Shown: one piece after another, positions 15,567-25,103 of the stretch
Numbering within the stretch: the stretch's first letter is position 1
Layout: each line of letters opens with the position of its first letter
Source of the DNA: Candidatus Peribacteria bacterium
GTDB lineage: Bacteria > Patescibacteriota > Gracilibacteria > UBA1369 > 2-02-FULL-48-14
Length of the DNA stretch: 64,000 nucleotides
Assembly (NCBI GenBank): GCA_943349825.1
Contig: CALQZQ010000003.1
Location: forward strand, 124,001 to 188,000
Direction: 5' to 3'
The notes under the pieces: generated by a model
What the model was told of the DNA's origin: nothing
The model's input: the letters and a program-made list of their open reading frames with translations, nothing else
The model's database searches: none
Made by a program: the position numbers and the translations under genes

Positions 15567-16708
15567 TCCCGAAGAGCAGCATTTATATGGATTATGCGGC
15601 GGCAACGCCGCTGGATCCGCGCGTGCTGAAAAGCATGCAGCCTTGGCTCACAAAGCATTACGGCAATCCCTCGTCCATTCATCAATTTGGCCAGACCGCC
15701 CGAAAGGCCATCGACGAAGCGCGTCTGAAATGTCTGGAACTTTTGGGCGCGTTTTCTGTGCACGAAATCGTGTTCACCGGCAGCGGTACCGAATCCTGCA
15801 ACATGGCGATTTTTGGCGCCGCCTTCGCGCGAGCGCCGAAGGGCAAGCACCTTGTGGTGAGTGCCCTCGAACACCCCGCCGTGCTGGAACCCGCGCGTTA
15901 TCTCCGCGACAACTTTGGCTTTGAACTGACGGAAGTTTTGCCAAATCGTGATGGAATCATCGAGCTCGATGCGATCGAAAAAGCGCTGCGCCCGGACACC
16001 ATCCTCATTTCCGTGATGCTCGTGAACAACGAAATCGGCACGATTCAGCCGGTCGCCGCCATCGCAAAACTGGCCCGCGAACGGGGCATTCTCATGCATA
16101 CAGACGCCTGCCAAGCGCCCGGCTTTGTAGACATCCGTGTAGACACGCTCGGCGTGGACCTCCTCTCCCTCAACGGCAGCAAAATCTACGGCCCCAAAGG
16201 CACCGGCCTCCTCTACGTTCGTGAAGGAGTGCAGATCACGCCGCTGGTTCACGGCGGCGGCCAGGAATTTCGCATGCGTGGCGGCACGGAAAATCCAGCC
16301 CTGATCGTGGGCTTTGCCAAAGCGCTGGAACTCGTGCTCAAAGACGCCAAAAAAGAAGCCGCCCGGCTCGCCAAACTCCGCGACCAACTCCAAAGCGCCC
16401 TGCTCGCCCTGCCAGGCATCACGCTGAACGGCTCGCACGAAAACCGCGCCGAAAACAATCTCAATATCCACGTTCCCGGTCATCTCGGTGAAACGCTGGT
16501 CATGCGCCTAGACCTCGACGGCCTCGCCGCCTCCAGCGGCTCGGCCTGCTCCTCCGGTAAAACCGAGCCCTCCTCGGTTCTGCTCGCGCTCGGTCAGTCC
16601 AAGCAAGAAGCGCTCGAATCCCTGCGTCTCACCCTGGGCCGCTTCACCAAACCCGCGGACATCAAACAGGCGCTAAAAATCCTAAAAAAAATCCTACTTT
16701 CTCAATAG
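15563..16708 (+). CDS. Cysteine desulfurase (NifS/IscS family)
   Basis: 381 residues, full length. It opens with IYMDYAAATPLDPRVL, the family start. The PLP lysine is K207 in LNGSKIYGPKGTGLLYV, and the sulfur-carrying cysteine is C329 in SSGSACSSGKTEPS. The long active-site loop and the SSGSACSSG spacing fit the IscS-like group I. The enzyme takes sulfur from cysteine to give a persulfide for iron-sulfur clusters and tRNA thiolation. No scaffold (IscU/SufU) or MnmA is adjacent. It supports iron-sulfur enzymes such as the IspG encoded in the window. Confidence 0.95.
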   Translation: MIPKSSIYMDYAAATPLDPRVLKSMQPWLTKHYGNPSSIHQFGQTARKAIDEARLKCLELLGAFSVHEIVFTGSGTESCNMAIFGAAFARAPKGKHLVVSALEHPAVLEPARYLRDNFGFELTEVLPNRDGIIELDAIEKALRPDTILISVMLVNNEIGTIQPVAAIAKLARERGILMHTDACQAPGFVDIRVDTLGVDLLSLNGSKIYGPKGTGLLYVREGVQITPLVHGGGQEFRMRGGTENPALIVGFAKALELVLKDAKKEAARLAKLRDQLQSALLALPGITLNGSHENRAENNLNIHVPGHLGETLVMRLDLDGLAASSGSACSSGKTEPSSVLLALGQSKQEALESLRLTLGRFTKPADIKQALKILKKILLSQ

Positions 16709-16735
16709 CCCCACTTCCGCTAGAATAAGCCCACT

Positions 16736-18289
16736 ATGTTCACGAACATTCTCCTCCTCATCATCGCAGCAGCAGCCGGCGCCGGCGCTGCCGTCTTCTT
16801 CACCCGGCCCAGCACAGGTCTGGATGGCCAAGACCCTAAAGAAATTCTGGATCGTGCTCACAAGAATGCGGAAGAAACGCGTGGAGAGGCTCGTGAGGCG
16901 ATTGAACGCCTACAAAAAAGCCTCGAGTCCGAAGAAAAATCCATGACGGAAACTTTGGAAAAGATGGAAGCTACCCTCGCTCAAAAAGAGGAACTTTTGA
17001 AGCGCCGCGAAGAACGCAACCAGGGCGTGCAGCAAGCGGTTCTGTCCATCAAAGAAGAAATCGCTAAGCTCGGCGCCCAGAGACATCAACTCGTGGAACA
17101 GCAAATCGAACAGCTTTCCAAGCAGGCCAAGCTCAGCCGCGAACAGGCCTTCGAAGCCGCTCGCAGCAACCTGGAAAAACTCATCACCGCCAACAAAGAA
17201 GTCCGCCAAAGCACCGCTCTGGACGAGCTGAAGGAAGACGCTCCCAAGCATGCCAAAGCCATTCTTCAAGTGGTGATCCAACGGCTCGGGGTGGAAAGTT
17301 CCGTGGACAAAAACTCCACCAGCGTCACCATCAAAGACGACAAATTCAAAGGTCTGCTCATTGGAAAGGCCGGCACGAACGTGATTTATTTTGAAAGCCT
17401 GCTCCCCGTTTCGCTCATCTTCAACCACGGCGTTCCCGAAAATCTGCACGTGGGCGGAGTGAACTTGTTCCGCCGCAACATCGCCAAGCGCGCCATAGAC
17501 AAACTGCAAACCCGCACCAAAAAAACCGGCACTTTGGACCACCCCATGATCAAGGCGGCCGTAGAAGAGGCAGAAGTGGAAATGATGGCACTCTGCAACA
17601 AGAAGGGTGAAGAATCCATCCGCCTCATGGGCCTCGATCCCAAAGCCGTGGATCCTGAAATGGTGAACTACGTGGGCCGCCTCTACTACCGCACCAGTTA
17701 CGGACAAAACGTCACCGGCCACTCCAACGAAATGGGCTTCGCTGCTCGCATGCTCGCTGAAATGATCGGCCTCCCCGACCCCAGCCTCGCCATGCAAGGC
17801 GCTTTCTACCACGACATCGGAAAGGCCATCGACCACGACGTGGGCGGGGCGCACGACGACCTCTCCAAAGAAATCCTCGATCGCTTCCATTACGATCCCA
17901 TCATCGTTCACGCCGCCTTCGCTCACCACGACAAAGTGCCCTGCGAATCGCCCGAAGACTTCCTGGTGAAAGCCGTGGACGCCATCTCCGGCGGCCGCCC
18001 CGGTGCGCGCCAAGAATCCGTGACCAACTACTTTGAACGCATCCAAAAACTCGAAGAAGCCGCCATGTCCTTTGCCGGTGTGCAGCGCGTCTTTGCCATG
18101 TCTGCCGGCCGTGAACTCCGCCTCATGGTGGACCAAAACCGCATCCAAGATTTGGACATGAGCGCCCTCGCCGAAGGAGTCGCCGAGAAGATTGAAGCTG
18201 AAGTTGCCTTCCCCGGAGTGATCAAGGTGAACTTGATTCGCCTCACCAAGTCGGTAGACTACGCCCGAGAAAAATTGTCCAAAAAATAA
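16736..18289 (+). CDS. rny: Ribonuclease Y
   Basis: 517 residues, normal length. An N-terminal membrane anchor (about 3-22) is followed by a long coiled coil (about 35-175). Then comes a KH domain (GLLIGKAGTNVIYFESL) and an HD domain with the metal-binding pair H359-D360 in FYHDIGKAIDHD. RNase Y is an endoribonuclease at the membrane that begins mRNA decay in bacteria lacking RNase E. The HD-domain text ARMLAEMIGLPDPSLAMQGAFYHDIGKA is nearly invariant in the family. The gene is followed closely by the YtxH and VanW genes on the same strand. Confidence 0.97.
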   Translation: MFTNILLLIIAAAAGAGAAVFFTRPSTGLDGQDPKEILDRAHKNAEETRGEAREAIERLQKSLESEEKSMTETLEKMEATLAQKEELLKRREERNQGVQQAVLSIKEEIAKLGAQRHQLVEQQIEQLSKQAKLSREQAFEAARSNLEKLITANKEVRQSTALDELKEDAPKHAKAILQVVIQRLGVESSVDKNSTSVTIKDDKFKGLLIGKAGTNVIYFESLLPVSLIFNHGVPENLHVGGVNLFRRNIAKRAIDKLQTRTKKTGTLDHPMIKAAVEEAEVEMMALCNKKGEESIRLMGLDPKAVDPEMVNYVGRLYYRTSYGQNVTGHSNEMGFAARMLAEMIGLPDPSLAMQGAFYHDIGKAIDHDVGGAHDDLSKEILDRFHYDPIIVHAAFAHHDKVPCESPEDFLVKAVDAISGGRPGARQESVTNYFERIQKLEEAAMSFAGVQRVFAMSAGRELRLMVDQNRIQDLDMSALAEGVAEKIEAEVAFPGVIKVNLIRLTKSVDYAREKLSKK

Positions 18290-18300
18290 CCTCAAGGCCC

Positions 18301-18600
18301 ATGGCAGACGATCAAAAACCAGAATCAAAGTCGACCATAGATAAAATCATCATGGGCGCCATCATCGGCACGGCCATCGGTTCGGCTGTGGGTCTCACCA
18401 TGGCTCCCAAGAAAGGAAAAGAAACCCGTGAGGATGTGAAACAACTGTCCAAAGACACCGCCAACGGTTTCGTGCGTCTCGGGAAAGCCATCTTCCGCCG
18501 TCTCTTCAAGGGCAAGACCAAGAAAGAAGACCGCGCCCACCGCCCCATGAAAGAACTCCCCAACGAAATGGAAATCGTTCCGCCGGAGCCCAAAGAATAA
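18301..18600 (+). CDS. YtxH-like small protein, 99 aa
   Basis: The segment IIMGAIIGTAIGSAVGLTMAPKKGKETREDVKQ is the YtxH signature: a glycine-rich membrane helix (about 16-40) ending in the APKKGKETR motif. The rest is basic and probably cytoplasmic. YtxH proteins are small general-stress-type membrane proteins of unknown function. It lies 11 bases after rny and 3 bases before the VanW gene, so it is likely in the same operon. Confidence 0.75.
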   Translation: MADDQKPESKSTIDKIIMGAIIGTAIGSAVGLTMAPKKGKETREDVKQLSKDTANGFVRLGKAIFRRLFKGKTKKEDRAHRPMKELPNEMEIVPPEPKE

Positions 18601-18603
18601 ACT

Positions 18604-20427
18604 ATGGCTAAAAAATCCAAGAAGTCCGCTGAAAAAATGCCGGAAGTCCTTAGCCCGTCCCCTAAAAAAAGGCGGTGGCCTTTTGTCGTGGCAGCCCTAG
18701 TGCTTGTGACCTTGGGAGCAGCGACCGCCGGAGCCTACCAAATCACGCAACTGCCCGAGTCCGCTTTTGTCCCTTATTTCTATGTGGAGGGCGTGGACCT
18801 CAGCGGCACGACAAGCTTCTACGAAACCCAAGTGGCTATCAACACCGCTGCACTCAGTTTTCTGGATGAGCCCGTGACCTTCAGCTCCGAACGAGGAGAG
18901 CTCGTCACGACCTTGAGAACGGCCGGAGTGGGACTCAATACGGATGCAGTCATCGCTCACATGGTCACCTTCATGAGCAACAGCACGGCTTTAGAAAAAG
19001 TCCGCACTTACCTCTTCGGGCAAACACTGCAAATCCCCCTCATGGTAGACGAAGTCACCTTGAAAGCAGCCTTCGCTACAGCAAACATTGAGCAGGGAGT
19101 GAAAAACGCGGCCTTCACACTCAGCGGCAGCACAGTCACCATCGACCCTGAACAAATCGGTTACGGCGTAGACACCACCACCTTGGCGGCCAACATCCAA
19201 ATGGCTTGGCTGAAGAAAATAAGCACCATCGATTTGCCCCTGCTCACCAGCGAGCCCACCGTGCGCACCGCAGACCTTCAGCCCCTGCTCGCTCAGGCGC
19301 AAACCGCCTCCGGCATCAGCTTCACACTCACGGATGACTACGGAAACGAATACGAACTCCCTCTCGCTGACCACATGGATTGGTTGATTCCCGGCAGCAC
19401 CAATAGCTTTGGACTGCAGCAAGAAAAATTCATCAGCACAGTGCAATTGGAACTCGCTTCGGACTTGGAAGAAGATCCAGCGGCAGTGATCATCACCCAG
19501 AACGAAGACGGCAGCTACGCCTTTGAAGGCAGTGCTCGCTTCGGCCAAAAAATAGACACCTTGGCCTTGCAAGACACGCTGGAAACCACGCTGCAAACAA
19601 GCCTGACCGCGCCCGAAACAGAACAGAGCGTTATCGCCATTCCCACCACGCGCACCCTTCCCGAAGTCACCGTTCCCGATTCCCTCAAAGCCCTCGGCGT
19701 TACGGACTTGGTGGGTGTGGGCTACTCGGATTTCAGCGGCTCCCCCAGCGGTCGCATTCACAACATCAACGAAGGCCTCAGCCAATTCAACGGCGTGCTC
19801 ATCGATCCCGGGGCAGAATTTTCTTTCATGGAACACCTTTCCCCCGTGGACGCAGCGCACAATTTCCTGCCCGAACTCGTGATCAAAGGCGATGAGACTA
19901 TTCCCGAATACGGCGGAGGCATGTGCCAAGTCTCGTCCACCATGTTCCGCGCCGCGCTCTACAGCGGTCTCACCATCACGTCGCGTACCAACCATTCTTA
20001 CGCGGTGTCCTATTACGCGCGGCCCTTCGGCTACGGCCTGGACGCCACGGTTTACGATCCCAACCCTGACTTCAAATTCCTCAACGACACGCCCGGCTCC
20101 CTGCTCGTGCAGTCCTACGCCGATGGCGACAGCGCTTACTACGTTTTCTACGGGACCAACGACGGCCGCCGCGTCACCATGGAAGGCCCCTATGCCTACG
20201 ACTATCGCAGCGTTCCCACGGACGTCATCACCTACGTCACCACGCTGGAACCCGGCGTACGCTCCCTCAAAGAGCACGGCCACACCGGCTTCAAAGTCGA
20301 TTGGACCCGCACCATCACCCGCACCGACGGCACCATGACCACCGAAACCATTCACTCAGACTACGAAGCCCGCCCCGAAAAATGGGAAGAAGGAGCGGCG
20401 GAGGCCGGGACTTCAGAAATAGAATAG
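18604..20427 (+). CDS. VanW family membrane-anchored protein
   Basis: 607 residues. A basic N-terminus precedes one membrane helix (about 25-46). Two repeated alpha/beta modules follow, of the peptidoglycan-binding-4 type often placed before VanW (FYVEGVDLSGTT start, and residues about 200-330). The VanW domain is at about 375-510: YSDFSGSPSGRIHNINEGLSQFNG, EFSFMEHLSPVD, EYGGGMCQVSSTMFRAALYSGL, then RTNHSYAVSYY. The GGGxCQxSS segment is the family's most conserved stretch. VanW proteins are exported and associated with cell-wall metabolism or resistance clusters; the biochemical role is unknown. Confidence 0.9.
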   Translation: MAKKSKKSAEKMPEVLSPSPKKRRWPFVVAALVLVTLGAATAGAYQITQLPESAFVPYFYVEGVDLSGTTSFYETQVAINTAALSFLDEPVTFSSERGELVTTLRTAGVGLNTDAVIAHMVTFMSNSTALEKVRTYLFGQTLQIPLMVDEVTLKAAFATANIEQGVKNAAFTLSGSTVTIDPEQIGYGVDTTTLAANIQMAWLKKISTIDLPLLTSEPTVRTADLQPLLAQAQTASGISFTLTDDYGNEYELPLADHMDWLIPGSTNSFGLQQEKFISTVQLELASDLEEDPAAVIITQNEDGSYAFEGSARFGQKIDTLALQDTLETTLQTSLTAPETEQSVIAIPTTRTLPEVTVPDSLKALGVTDLVGVGYSDFSGSPSGRIHNINEGLSQFNGVLIDPGAEFSFMEHLSPVDAAHNFLPELVIKGDETIPEYGGGMCQVSSTMFRAALYSGLTITSRTNHSYAVSYYARPFGYGLDATVYDPNPDFKFLNDTPGSLLVQSYADGDSAYYVFYGTNDGRRVTMEGPYAYDYRSVPTDVITYVTTLEPGVRSLKEHGHTGFKVDWTRTITRTDGTMTTETIHSDYEARPEKWEEGAAEAGTSEIE

Positions 20428-20428
20428 C

Positions 20429-21064
20429 TTATCTACGGCGGCCGGTGTTGGGTCCGCCAGCCGAAACAAAGGGTCGGTGCAAACCGTCTTGCACCACTGC
20501 TGCCCAAGTATTTTGTGATTCAATCAAACTCGCTTCACTCGCCTTATCAAGTGAGCTACGAGTATTATAGTGCTGACGGAGCTTGGTGCCTTGGTAAAGA
20601 GCTCCTCCAAAAGCGTCCACAGGGGTGATGTAAGAAACTAAAGGAAAACAAACCTCTTTCCCTCTGGGTAGACCCGCCAAATCTGGATAGCGTGCATGGA
20701 CGGTAGCGCCAACATCATAAGCAAACACGTCCGTCGCAGGCACGTCCAGTTCAGAAGGGCTAAAGTCAGCTTTAACGGCAAGGTATAAGTCTGCTGGAAC
20801 AGGCTTGAACCCACCGCGCACTTTTAGATTTGCTAAACGTCGAGCAACAGGCGTTTGAGAAATTTGCCCCTGGAGCACAGCCCCCCGCCGTGCAATCACA
20901 TGAGCAAATGCTCCATACAACTCATGATCAAACAAATTTACCCTTGGAATTCTAAACAAAACTTGGTTGCGATCACCGGCGACTAAACGCCTCAATGCAT
21001 CTTGGTCAAGTTCGGGTGCAGCAGCGAGTTGGTCCCTATCCATAAGAGGCATGTCTAGTAACAT
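20429..21064 (-). CDS. Hypothetical protein, 211 aa
   Basis: No family is recognised and no signal peptide or membrane helix is visible. The protein is mixed alpha/beta with the segments NQVLFRIPRVNLFDHELYGAFAHVIARRG and PADLYLAVKADFSPSELDVPATDVFAYDVG. I start at ATG 21062-21064; a TTG seven codons upstream (21083-21085) is an alternative. The end is convergent with the VanW gene, with only one base between the stops. Two similar unknown soluble proteins in this window (37672 and 38058) have a comparable style, but no homology is claimed. Confidence 0.55.
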   Translation of the reverse strand: MLLDMPLMDRDQLAAAPELDQDALRRLVAGDRNQVLFRIPRVNLFDHELYGAFAHVIARRGAVLQGQISQTPVARRLANLKVRGGFKPVPADLYLAVKADFSPSELDVPATDVFAYDVGATVHARYPDLAGLPRGKEVCFPLVSYITPVDAFGGALYQGTKLRQHYNTRSSLDKASEASLIESQNTWAAVVQDGLHRPFVSAGGPNTGRRR

Positions 21065-21132
21065 TAAGGGCCGATCGGCTCCCAATGAGAAGATATTGCA
21101 GCATCTTAGCTGATTCAGTCAATATCTCGGCG

Positions 21133-21861
21133 TCATCCAAGAGTCTTAAGTCTCCCCTTCACCTCTTCATTGTAAGGGTCCGCCTCCAGCACTTCCTCCA
21201 GTTTAGCCGCCGCCTCTTCGCGGCGCCCGAGCTTCTCATAGTAGTCCGCCAAAATGAGCTTGAGCTCGGTGTCCTTGGGTTTGCGGCGTGCAGCACGTTC
21301 AAAGTAGTGCAGCGCCTTTTCATCCTCGCCGAGTTCAAAATAAACCTGTGCCAAACTTTGCAAACGTTCGCCACGGCGGTCATCCAAAGAAATAGCATTT
21401 TCATAAGCTTCGGCGGCTTCAATGAGTCGCGCCTGTTGGTACAAAGCCGCTCCCAAATTGCTGAAATAAACCGGGTCTTTTTTTAAATTCACGAGCTTGG
21501 AAAAGTAAAGTTCCGCCTGGCCAAATGAGCCGCGCTTCATGTACAAAAGTCCGAGTTTGTGATGCGCATCCAAGTGATCTGTGTCCGCCTCCACCACCGC
21601 GATCAGCAAAGGTTCCGCCTCGTCCAAATCTCCACGAGAAAACAAAACATCCGCACGGGAGAAAGTCTTTTTCACGCCGCCCTCCGGCTCGGGTTTTTCT
21701 TCGGGAATTTCAACAGCTTCCTCCTCCGCGACAGCAGCTTCTTCCGCCACCATGTCTTCTTGCAAGATCACATCCTGGCGCGTGAGGCGCAGGCGGCGCG
21801 CAAACATCAAGAGCAGGGCCAGTCCGGAAAAAATAAGCAGTATCCAAGCAAAGGTATTCAT
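21133..21861 (-). CDS. Membrane-anchored TPR protein
   Basis: 242 residues: one membrane helix at about 4-21, an acidic linker (about 36-60), then four to five tetratricopeptide repeats covering about 70-240. Examples are ADVLFSRGDLDEAEPLLIAV, HKLGLLYMKRGSFGQAELYF and LAQVYFELGEDEKALHYFERA. TPR proteins act as scaffolds for protein complexes. The start overlaps the holB stop by four bases, so the gene is translationally coupled to holB and the MurF-like gene. The partner is unknown. Confidence 0.88.
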   Translation of the reverse strand: MNTFAWILLIFSGLALLLMFARRLRLTRQDVILQEDMVAEEAAVAEEEAVEIPEEKPEPEGGVKKTFSRADVLFSRGDLDEAEPLLIAVVEADTDHLDAHHKLGLLYMKRGSFGQAELYFSKLVNLKKDPVYFSNLGAALYQQARLIEAAEAYENAISLDDRRGERLQSLAQVYFELGEDEKALHYFERAARRKPKDTELKLILADYYEKLGRREEAAAKLEEVLEADPYNEEVKGRLKTLG

Positions 21862-22730
21862 GAGACAAAGGTTAGAAAAAGATTCTCGAGCAGCAACTTA
21901 GTATTCACATTGTTTTTGAGGCCGGCCTTGGAGTCTTCCACGCGCTCGATCATAACCGTGAGATCCAGGCCGCGCAGCACCTGCGGCACGTGGCCGCCTA
22001 AGGTCCAGTTTCGCAAGCGAGCCAGAAGGATGTCAAGCAGTTCAGGGAGTAGCGGCTCATCTTCATACTTGCGCACCAAGGCAAAAACTCCCGCGGTACC
22101 GGGCTTTTCAGCAAAGCCAATCACGTCTTGCAGCAGCCGTTCGTGCGCCGCCAAATATTCAGCGTCCGCAATCAGCCGCTTCAGCTTTCCCGGTCGGCCC
22201 ATGGCAAAGAACAAGAGTCGATCCGTTTGCACGTGGCCTTCGCAACCGGCCACCATTTCCTGCTCCGGCACCGTTTGAAACCGTGTCATGTGACAGCGTG
22301 AACGAATGGTCGGCAGCACATCCTCTTCATTGTGAGCCGTGAGCAAAAACACCGTCTCCGGTAGGGGCTCCTCCAGGGTTTTGAGCAGTGCATTCATGGC
22401 CTCCGGTTTCATGCGCCCAATATTCTCAATCACCACCACCAAGTAGGGTTTCATGTGGCTTTCATTCGCCCGCGCAATCACGTTGCGAATTTCTTCAATC
22501 GGCAAAGAATCCCCTCGATCCAAAAACAAAATCGTGTCCGAATCGAGCCCTTCCAGAATTTGTTTTTTCACGAGCACGTTCTCTTCCCCACCTTGCAAAA
22601 ACACCGCGAGCTTGAGTGCCGCCGTGGTTTTACCCACGCTTTCCGGGCCCACAAAAAGTTGCGCGTGATGCAAGCGCCCTTCGCTCGCCTCGCGCTTCAG
22701 TCGCTCCAAAATGTGTGAGTGACCTATCAT
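21858..22730 (-). CDS. holB: DNA polymerase III delta' subunit-like clamp loader ATPase
   Basis: 290 residues. The opening MIGHSHILERLKREASEGRLHHAQLFVGPESVGKTTAALKLA carries a P-loop (GPESVGKT), and the B-box-like stretch VVVIENIGRMKPEAMNALLKTLEEP is diagnostic of delta'/gamma AAA+ clamp-loader proteins. The sensor segment is TIRSRC. The zinc-binding Cys cluster of many delta' proteins is absent. Clamp loaders open the beta clamp and place it on primed DNA. ATG 22728-22730 is chosen because it forms ATGA with the stop of the MurF-like gene; the frame upstream is an extension within that gene. Confidence 0.85.
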   Translation of the reverse strand: MIGHSHILERLKREASEGRLHHAQLFVGPESVGKTTAALKLAVFLQGGEENVLVKKQILEGLDSDTILFLDRGDSLPIEEIRNVIARANESHMKPYLVVVIENIGRMKPEAMNALLKTLEEPLPETVFLLTAHNEEDVLPTIRSRCHMTRFQTVPEQEMVAGCEGHVQTDRLLFFAMGRPGKLKRLIADAEYLAAHERLLQDVIGFAEKPGTAGVFALVRKYEDEPLLPELLDILLARLRNWTLGGHVPQVLRGLDLTVMIERVEDSKAGLKNNVNTKLLLENLFLTFVS

Positions 22731-23998
22731 CGTTGTAACCAATAAGGATCTTGTCGCACGAGCAAATGCCGCGCGTCTTCCGGATGCTTCATGCACATTT
22801 TCACCAGGTGCTCCATGCGCACTTTATTTTGCGAACCCTTTGCAAGAACGGTGTCTCCGCGCTCCACGATTCCGCTCAAAAATTGCCCGGCTTCTTTGGA
22901 AGTTCTAAACACGTGAATCATGCTCGCAGACATTCCTCCGCGCTGCGCGCCTTCTGCCAAATCCTTGGCGTGCTCGCCCACCGCCAGCAACATGTCCGCG
23001 TGCTTGGCCGCGAGTTTCCCCACCTTAATGTGCTCCGTTTCGCTCAGCTCGCCGAGCTCATTCATGGTGCCGAGCGCTGCAATTTTTCTCCCGTGAAACA
23101 TCCCCAAAATTTCCAGCGACGACTCCACGGTATCCGGCGACGCGTTGTAGCTGCTGTCCAAAATCAGCGATCCATTTTTTCCTTCAATTCGGTTCATTCG
23201 TCCGGGCGGCAACTTAAAATCCTCCAAGGCTTTTTGAATCGCCTTCCACGGCAAGCCGTTGATCAGTCCCACGGCAATCGCCGCGAGCACCAGCGTGATG
23301 TGCGCCTCCCCCAAAATGTGCGGCAATTTCACCAGCACTTCGCGTTGGTCGTAGAGCACCGTGAAGATCAATCCCTCCGGCGTCATCTCCACATCCCTCG
23401 CCTGCAAGTCTGCGGCTTCCGCCACTCCAATGGTGATGGTGTGTGCAGGAAGTTTCCCGCCCAGCTGTCGAACAAAAGAGTCATCGTTGTTCAAAACCAC
23501 CCAGCCTCCCGGAGGCACCGCCACAGCGGCGCGCGATTTTTCCTCATACACCGCCTGACGGTTGGCAAACTGCCCAGGCCCAATGTGGACACTTTTGACA
23601 TTCAAAAACACCATGATGTTCGGCGTGAAAACCTTCAAAATTTCATCCATGTCCCCGGGCTTATCCACGCCCATCTCCAGCACCAGCATTTGGTATTTAT
23701 TCGGTTTTTTAAACGCATCTCGCAGCGCTTTCACCAGCGTCACGCCCCAGTCGAACACCGAAGAATAGCCCGTTTTCAGGCCCAAAATGGTGAGCACCGT
23801 CCCAAACTCCGAATTGAGGTTTTTCTCGCTTTTGCGCACGGTATAACGGCGCCCCAGCACATCTGCAATAGCCTCTTTGGCCCCAGTTTTCCCCACGCTG
23901 CCCGTAACTCCCACAATCAAGGGGTGCACTTGCAGCAATCGTCGTCGCGCCAACTTGCGCAGGACAGTCAGGATCCAATCTCTTAAAATGGCTTTCAT
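22727..23998 (-). CDS. Mur ligase family protein (MurF-like)
   Basis: 423 residues. The ATP-binding signature is VHPLIVGVTGSVGKTGAKEAIADVLG. Later motifs follow the Mur ligase order: VLEMGVDKPGDMDEILKVFTPNI, HIGPGQFANRQAVYEEK with the lysine region, then NRIEGKNGSLILDSSYNASPDTVESSLE and ALGTMNELGELSETEH. This last pattern is most like MurF, which adds D-Ala-D-Ala to the UDP-MurNAc-tripeptide. The N-terminal MurF substrate domain (about 80-100 residues) is reduced to about 30, so substrate specificity is uncertain. ATG 23996-23998 is chosen. The gene heads a coupled group with holB and the TPR gene. Confidence 0.82.
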   Translation of the reverse strand: MKAILRDWILTVLRKLARRRLLQVHPLIVGVTGSVGKTGAKEAIADVLGRRYTVRKSEKNLNSEFGTVLTILGLKTGYSSVFDWGVTLVKALRDAFKKPNKYQMLVLEMGVDKPGDMDEILKVFTPNIMVFLNVKSVHIGPGQFANRQAVYEEKSRAAVAVPPGGWVVLNNDDSFVRQLGGKLPAHTITIGVAEAADLQARDVEMTPEGLIFTVLYDQREVLVKLPHILGEAHITLVLAAIAVGLINGLPWKAIQKALEDFKLPPGRMNRIEGKNGSLILDSSYNASPDTVESSLEILGMFHGRKIAALGTMNELGELSETEHIKVGKLAAKHADMLLAVGEHAKDLAEGAQRGGMSASMIHVFRTSKEAGQFLSGIVERGDTVLAKGSQNKVRMEHLVKMCMKHPEDARHLLVRQDPYWLQR

Positions 23999-24059
23999 GA
24001 GCGGTTTTTGAGTGGCTTTGAGTCTACCAGAAAGCCCTTCGGCAGACAACCCACCCGCC

Positions 24060-24087
24060 TTGATTTTAAGGATAAACTCGGTAGAAT
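24060..24087 (+). promoter_or_regulatory. Promoter for the gene at 24111
   Basis: TTGATT (24060-24065) and TAGAAT (24082-24087) are 16 bases apart. The predicted transcript starts about 15 bases before ATG 24111, which supports that start over an upstream ATG at 24012. Confidence 0.5.
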
Positions 24088-24110
24088 ACCGCTGCTTTAA
24101 AAAACGCAAA

Positions 24111-24449
24111 ATGGGTGACGGAGGGACTAGAGTGGTGGAAATGTTCGGAAAAACCATGTTCCACGTAGCGGAACCGGGCCCTCTCGAACCCGCAGACAAG
24201 ACGGACCACGCCAGGGTGAGCTTTCCGTACTATGCAATGGAGGCCGGTCAGCCCACAGCTGCAGGCATTGCCGAAGTGCGCCGCCTAGTGTTTCAACACA
24301 ACCGTGTGACGACGATGAACGGCCTGCCTGTTGAGTTGATCGAAGACGCCCATCACGACGTCCTCTGTACAAACGGCCCAGAACTTCCCCTGGAACTCCG
24401 CCAAAGAATCCACGAACAAGCCGCTGCTATTTTTGATGCGCAGGCTTAA
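24111..24449 (+). CDS. Hypothetical protein, 112 aa
   Basis: No family is recognised. The protein is small, soluble and slightly acidic, with a His-rich middle (EDAHHDVLCTN) and a helical C-terminus (LRQRIHEQAAAIFDAQA). ATG 24111 sits directly after a good promoter. The 3' end overlaps the convergent membrane gene at 24427 by 23 bases. Confidence 0.55.
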   Translation: MGDGGTRVVEMFGKTMFHVAEPGPLEPADKTDHARVSFPYYAMEAGQPTAAGIAEVRRLVFQHNRVTTMNGLPVELIEDAHHDVLCTNGPELPLELRQRIHEQAAAIFDAQA

Positions 24450-25023
24450 AACGCTTCCCCAACTTAAACTGCACCAACAGGGCAATCGTTAGATCAAGGA
24501 CCAAGAGATAAATGGGAAATGCCGCACTTTCAAAGTTCCAAACGCTGATGGCCAGCAGTCCAATCGCCGCACTAAAAGCCCCTCCGCAAAACGTGATAGG
24601 GCTCTCTGTTTCCGGGAAACGGTAGGCTTTGATGACCGTAGGGAAAGCGCCTAAAGTGTCAGCAGCAATAGCAAAAGCAATGGCCCAGTTTCCTACGGAC
24701 GTTTTCCACCACAAGAGTAAACCCAGCAGCGCCAGGGCGCCACAGACCAGATCTAAACGACTCACTTTCCAGTAGGCTTTTTTGTTTAAAAAAGAAGCCA
24801 AGAAGATCAGCATGCAGGGAAAGCCAGACATAAAAGTAGTAAAAGCCAACCAGCCCACACCTTGGTAGAGTTCCGCAGCCGTTGCGAGCATGGGCGCCAG
24901 TGCCCAAATGAACCAAGTCACACGATTCGGTTGCACACGGCCCTTCAGGGTGGCCCAAATGTAAGTGAAGGCCAGCGCCAGGTTCACTAGACCCCCGACA
25001 ATGACAAAGCGTTCATCGAGCAT
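24427..25023 (-). CDS. Polytopic membrane protein, 198 aa
   Basis: Six or so membrane helices cover nearly the whole length. Two similar halves are suggested by the pairs GRVQPNRVTWFIWALAPM near the start and KAYRFPETESPITFCGGAFS near the end, an internal pseudo-repeat seen in PQ-loop/SWEET-like carriers. The NRVTWFIW motif is reminiscent of small CPR membrane proteins without assigned function. Transport is inferred only weakly. It is convergent with the gene at 24111. Confidence 0.65.
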   Translation of the reverse strand: MLDERFVIVGGLVNLALAFTYIWATLKGRVQPNRVTWFIWALAPMLATAAELYQGVGWLAFTTFMSGFPCMLIFLASFLNKKAYWKVSRLDLVCGALALLGLLLWWKTSVGNWAIAFAIAADTLGAFPTVIKAYRFPETESPITFCGGAFSAAIGLLAISVWNFESAAFPIYLLVLDLTIALLVQFKLGKRFKPAHQK

Positions 25024-25103
25024 ACAGGCACTTTAGTGCGTACTGAGAAGGGCGCGCAAGCGCCAACCTAGACAGTATACACAGCCGGTGCAAAACTGAG
25101 GCC

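Noticed and set aside
16910-18328. Long minus-strand frame opposite RNase Y
   Set aside because: Its His/Phe/Val-rich composition is the usual mirror of a GC-balanced coding strand; rny on the plus strand is certain.
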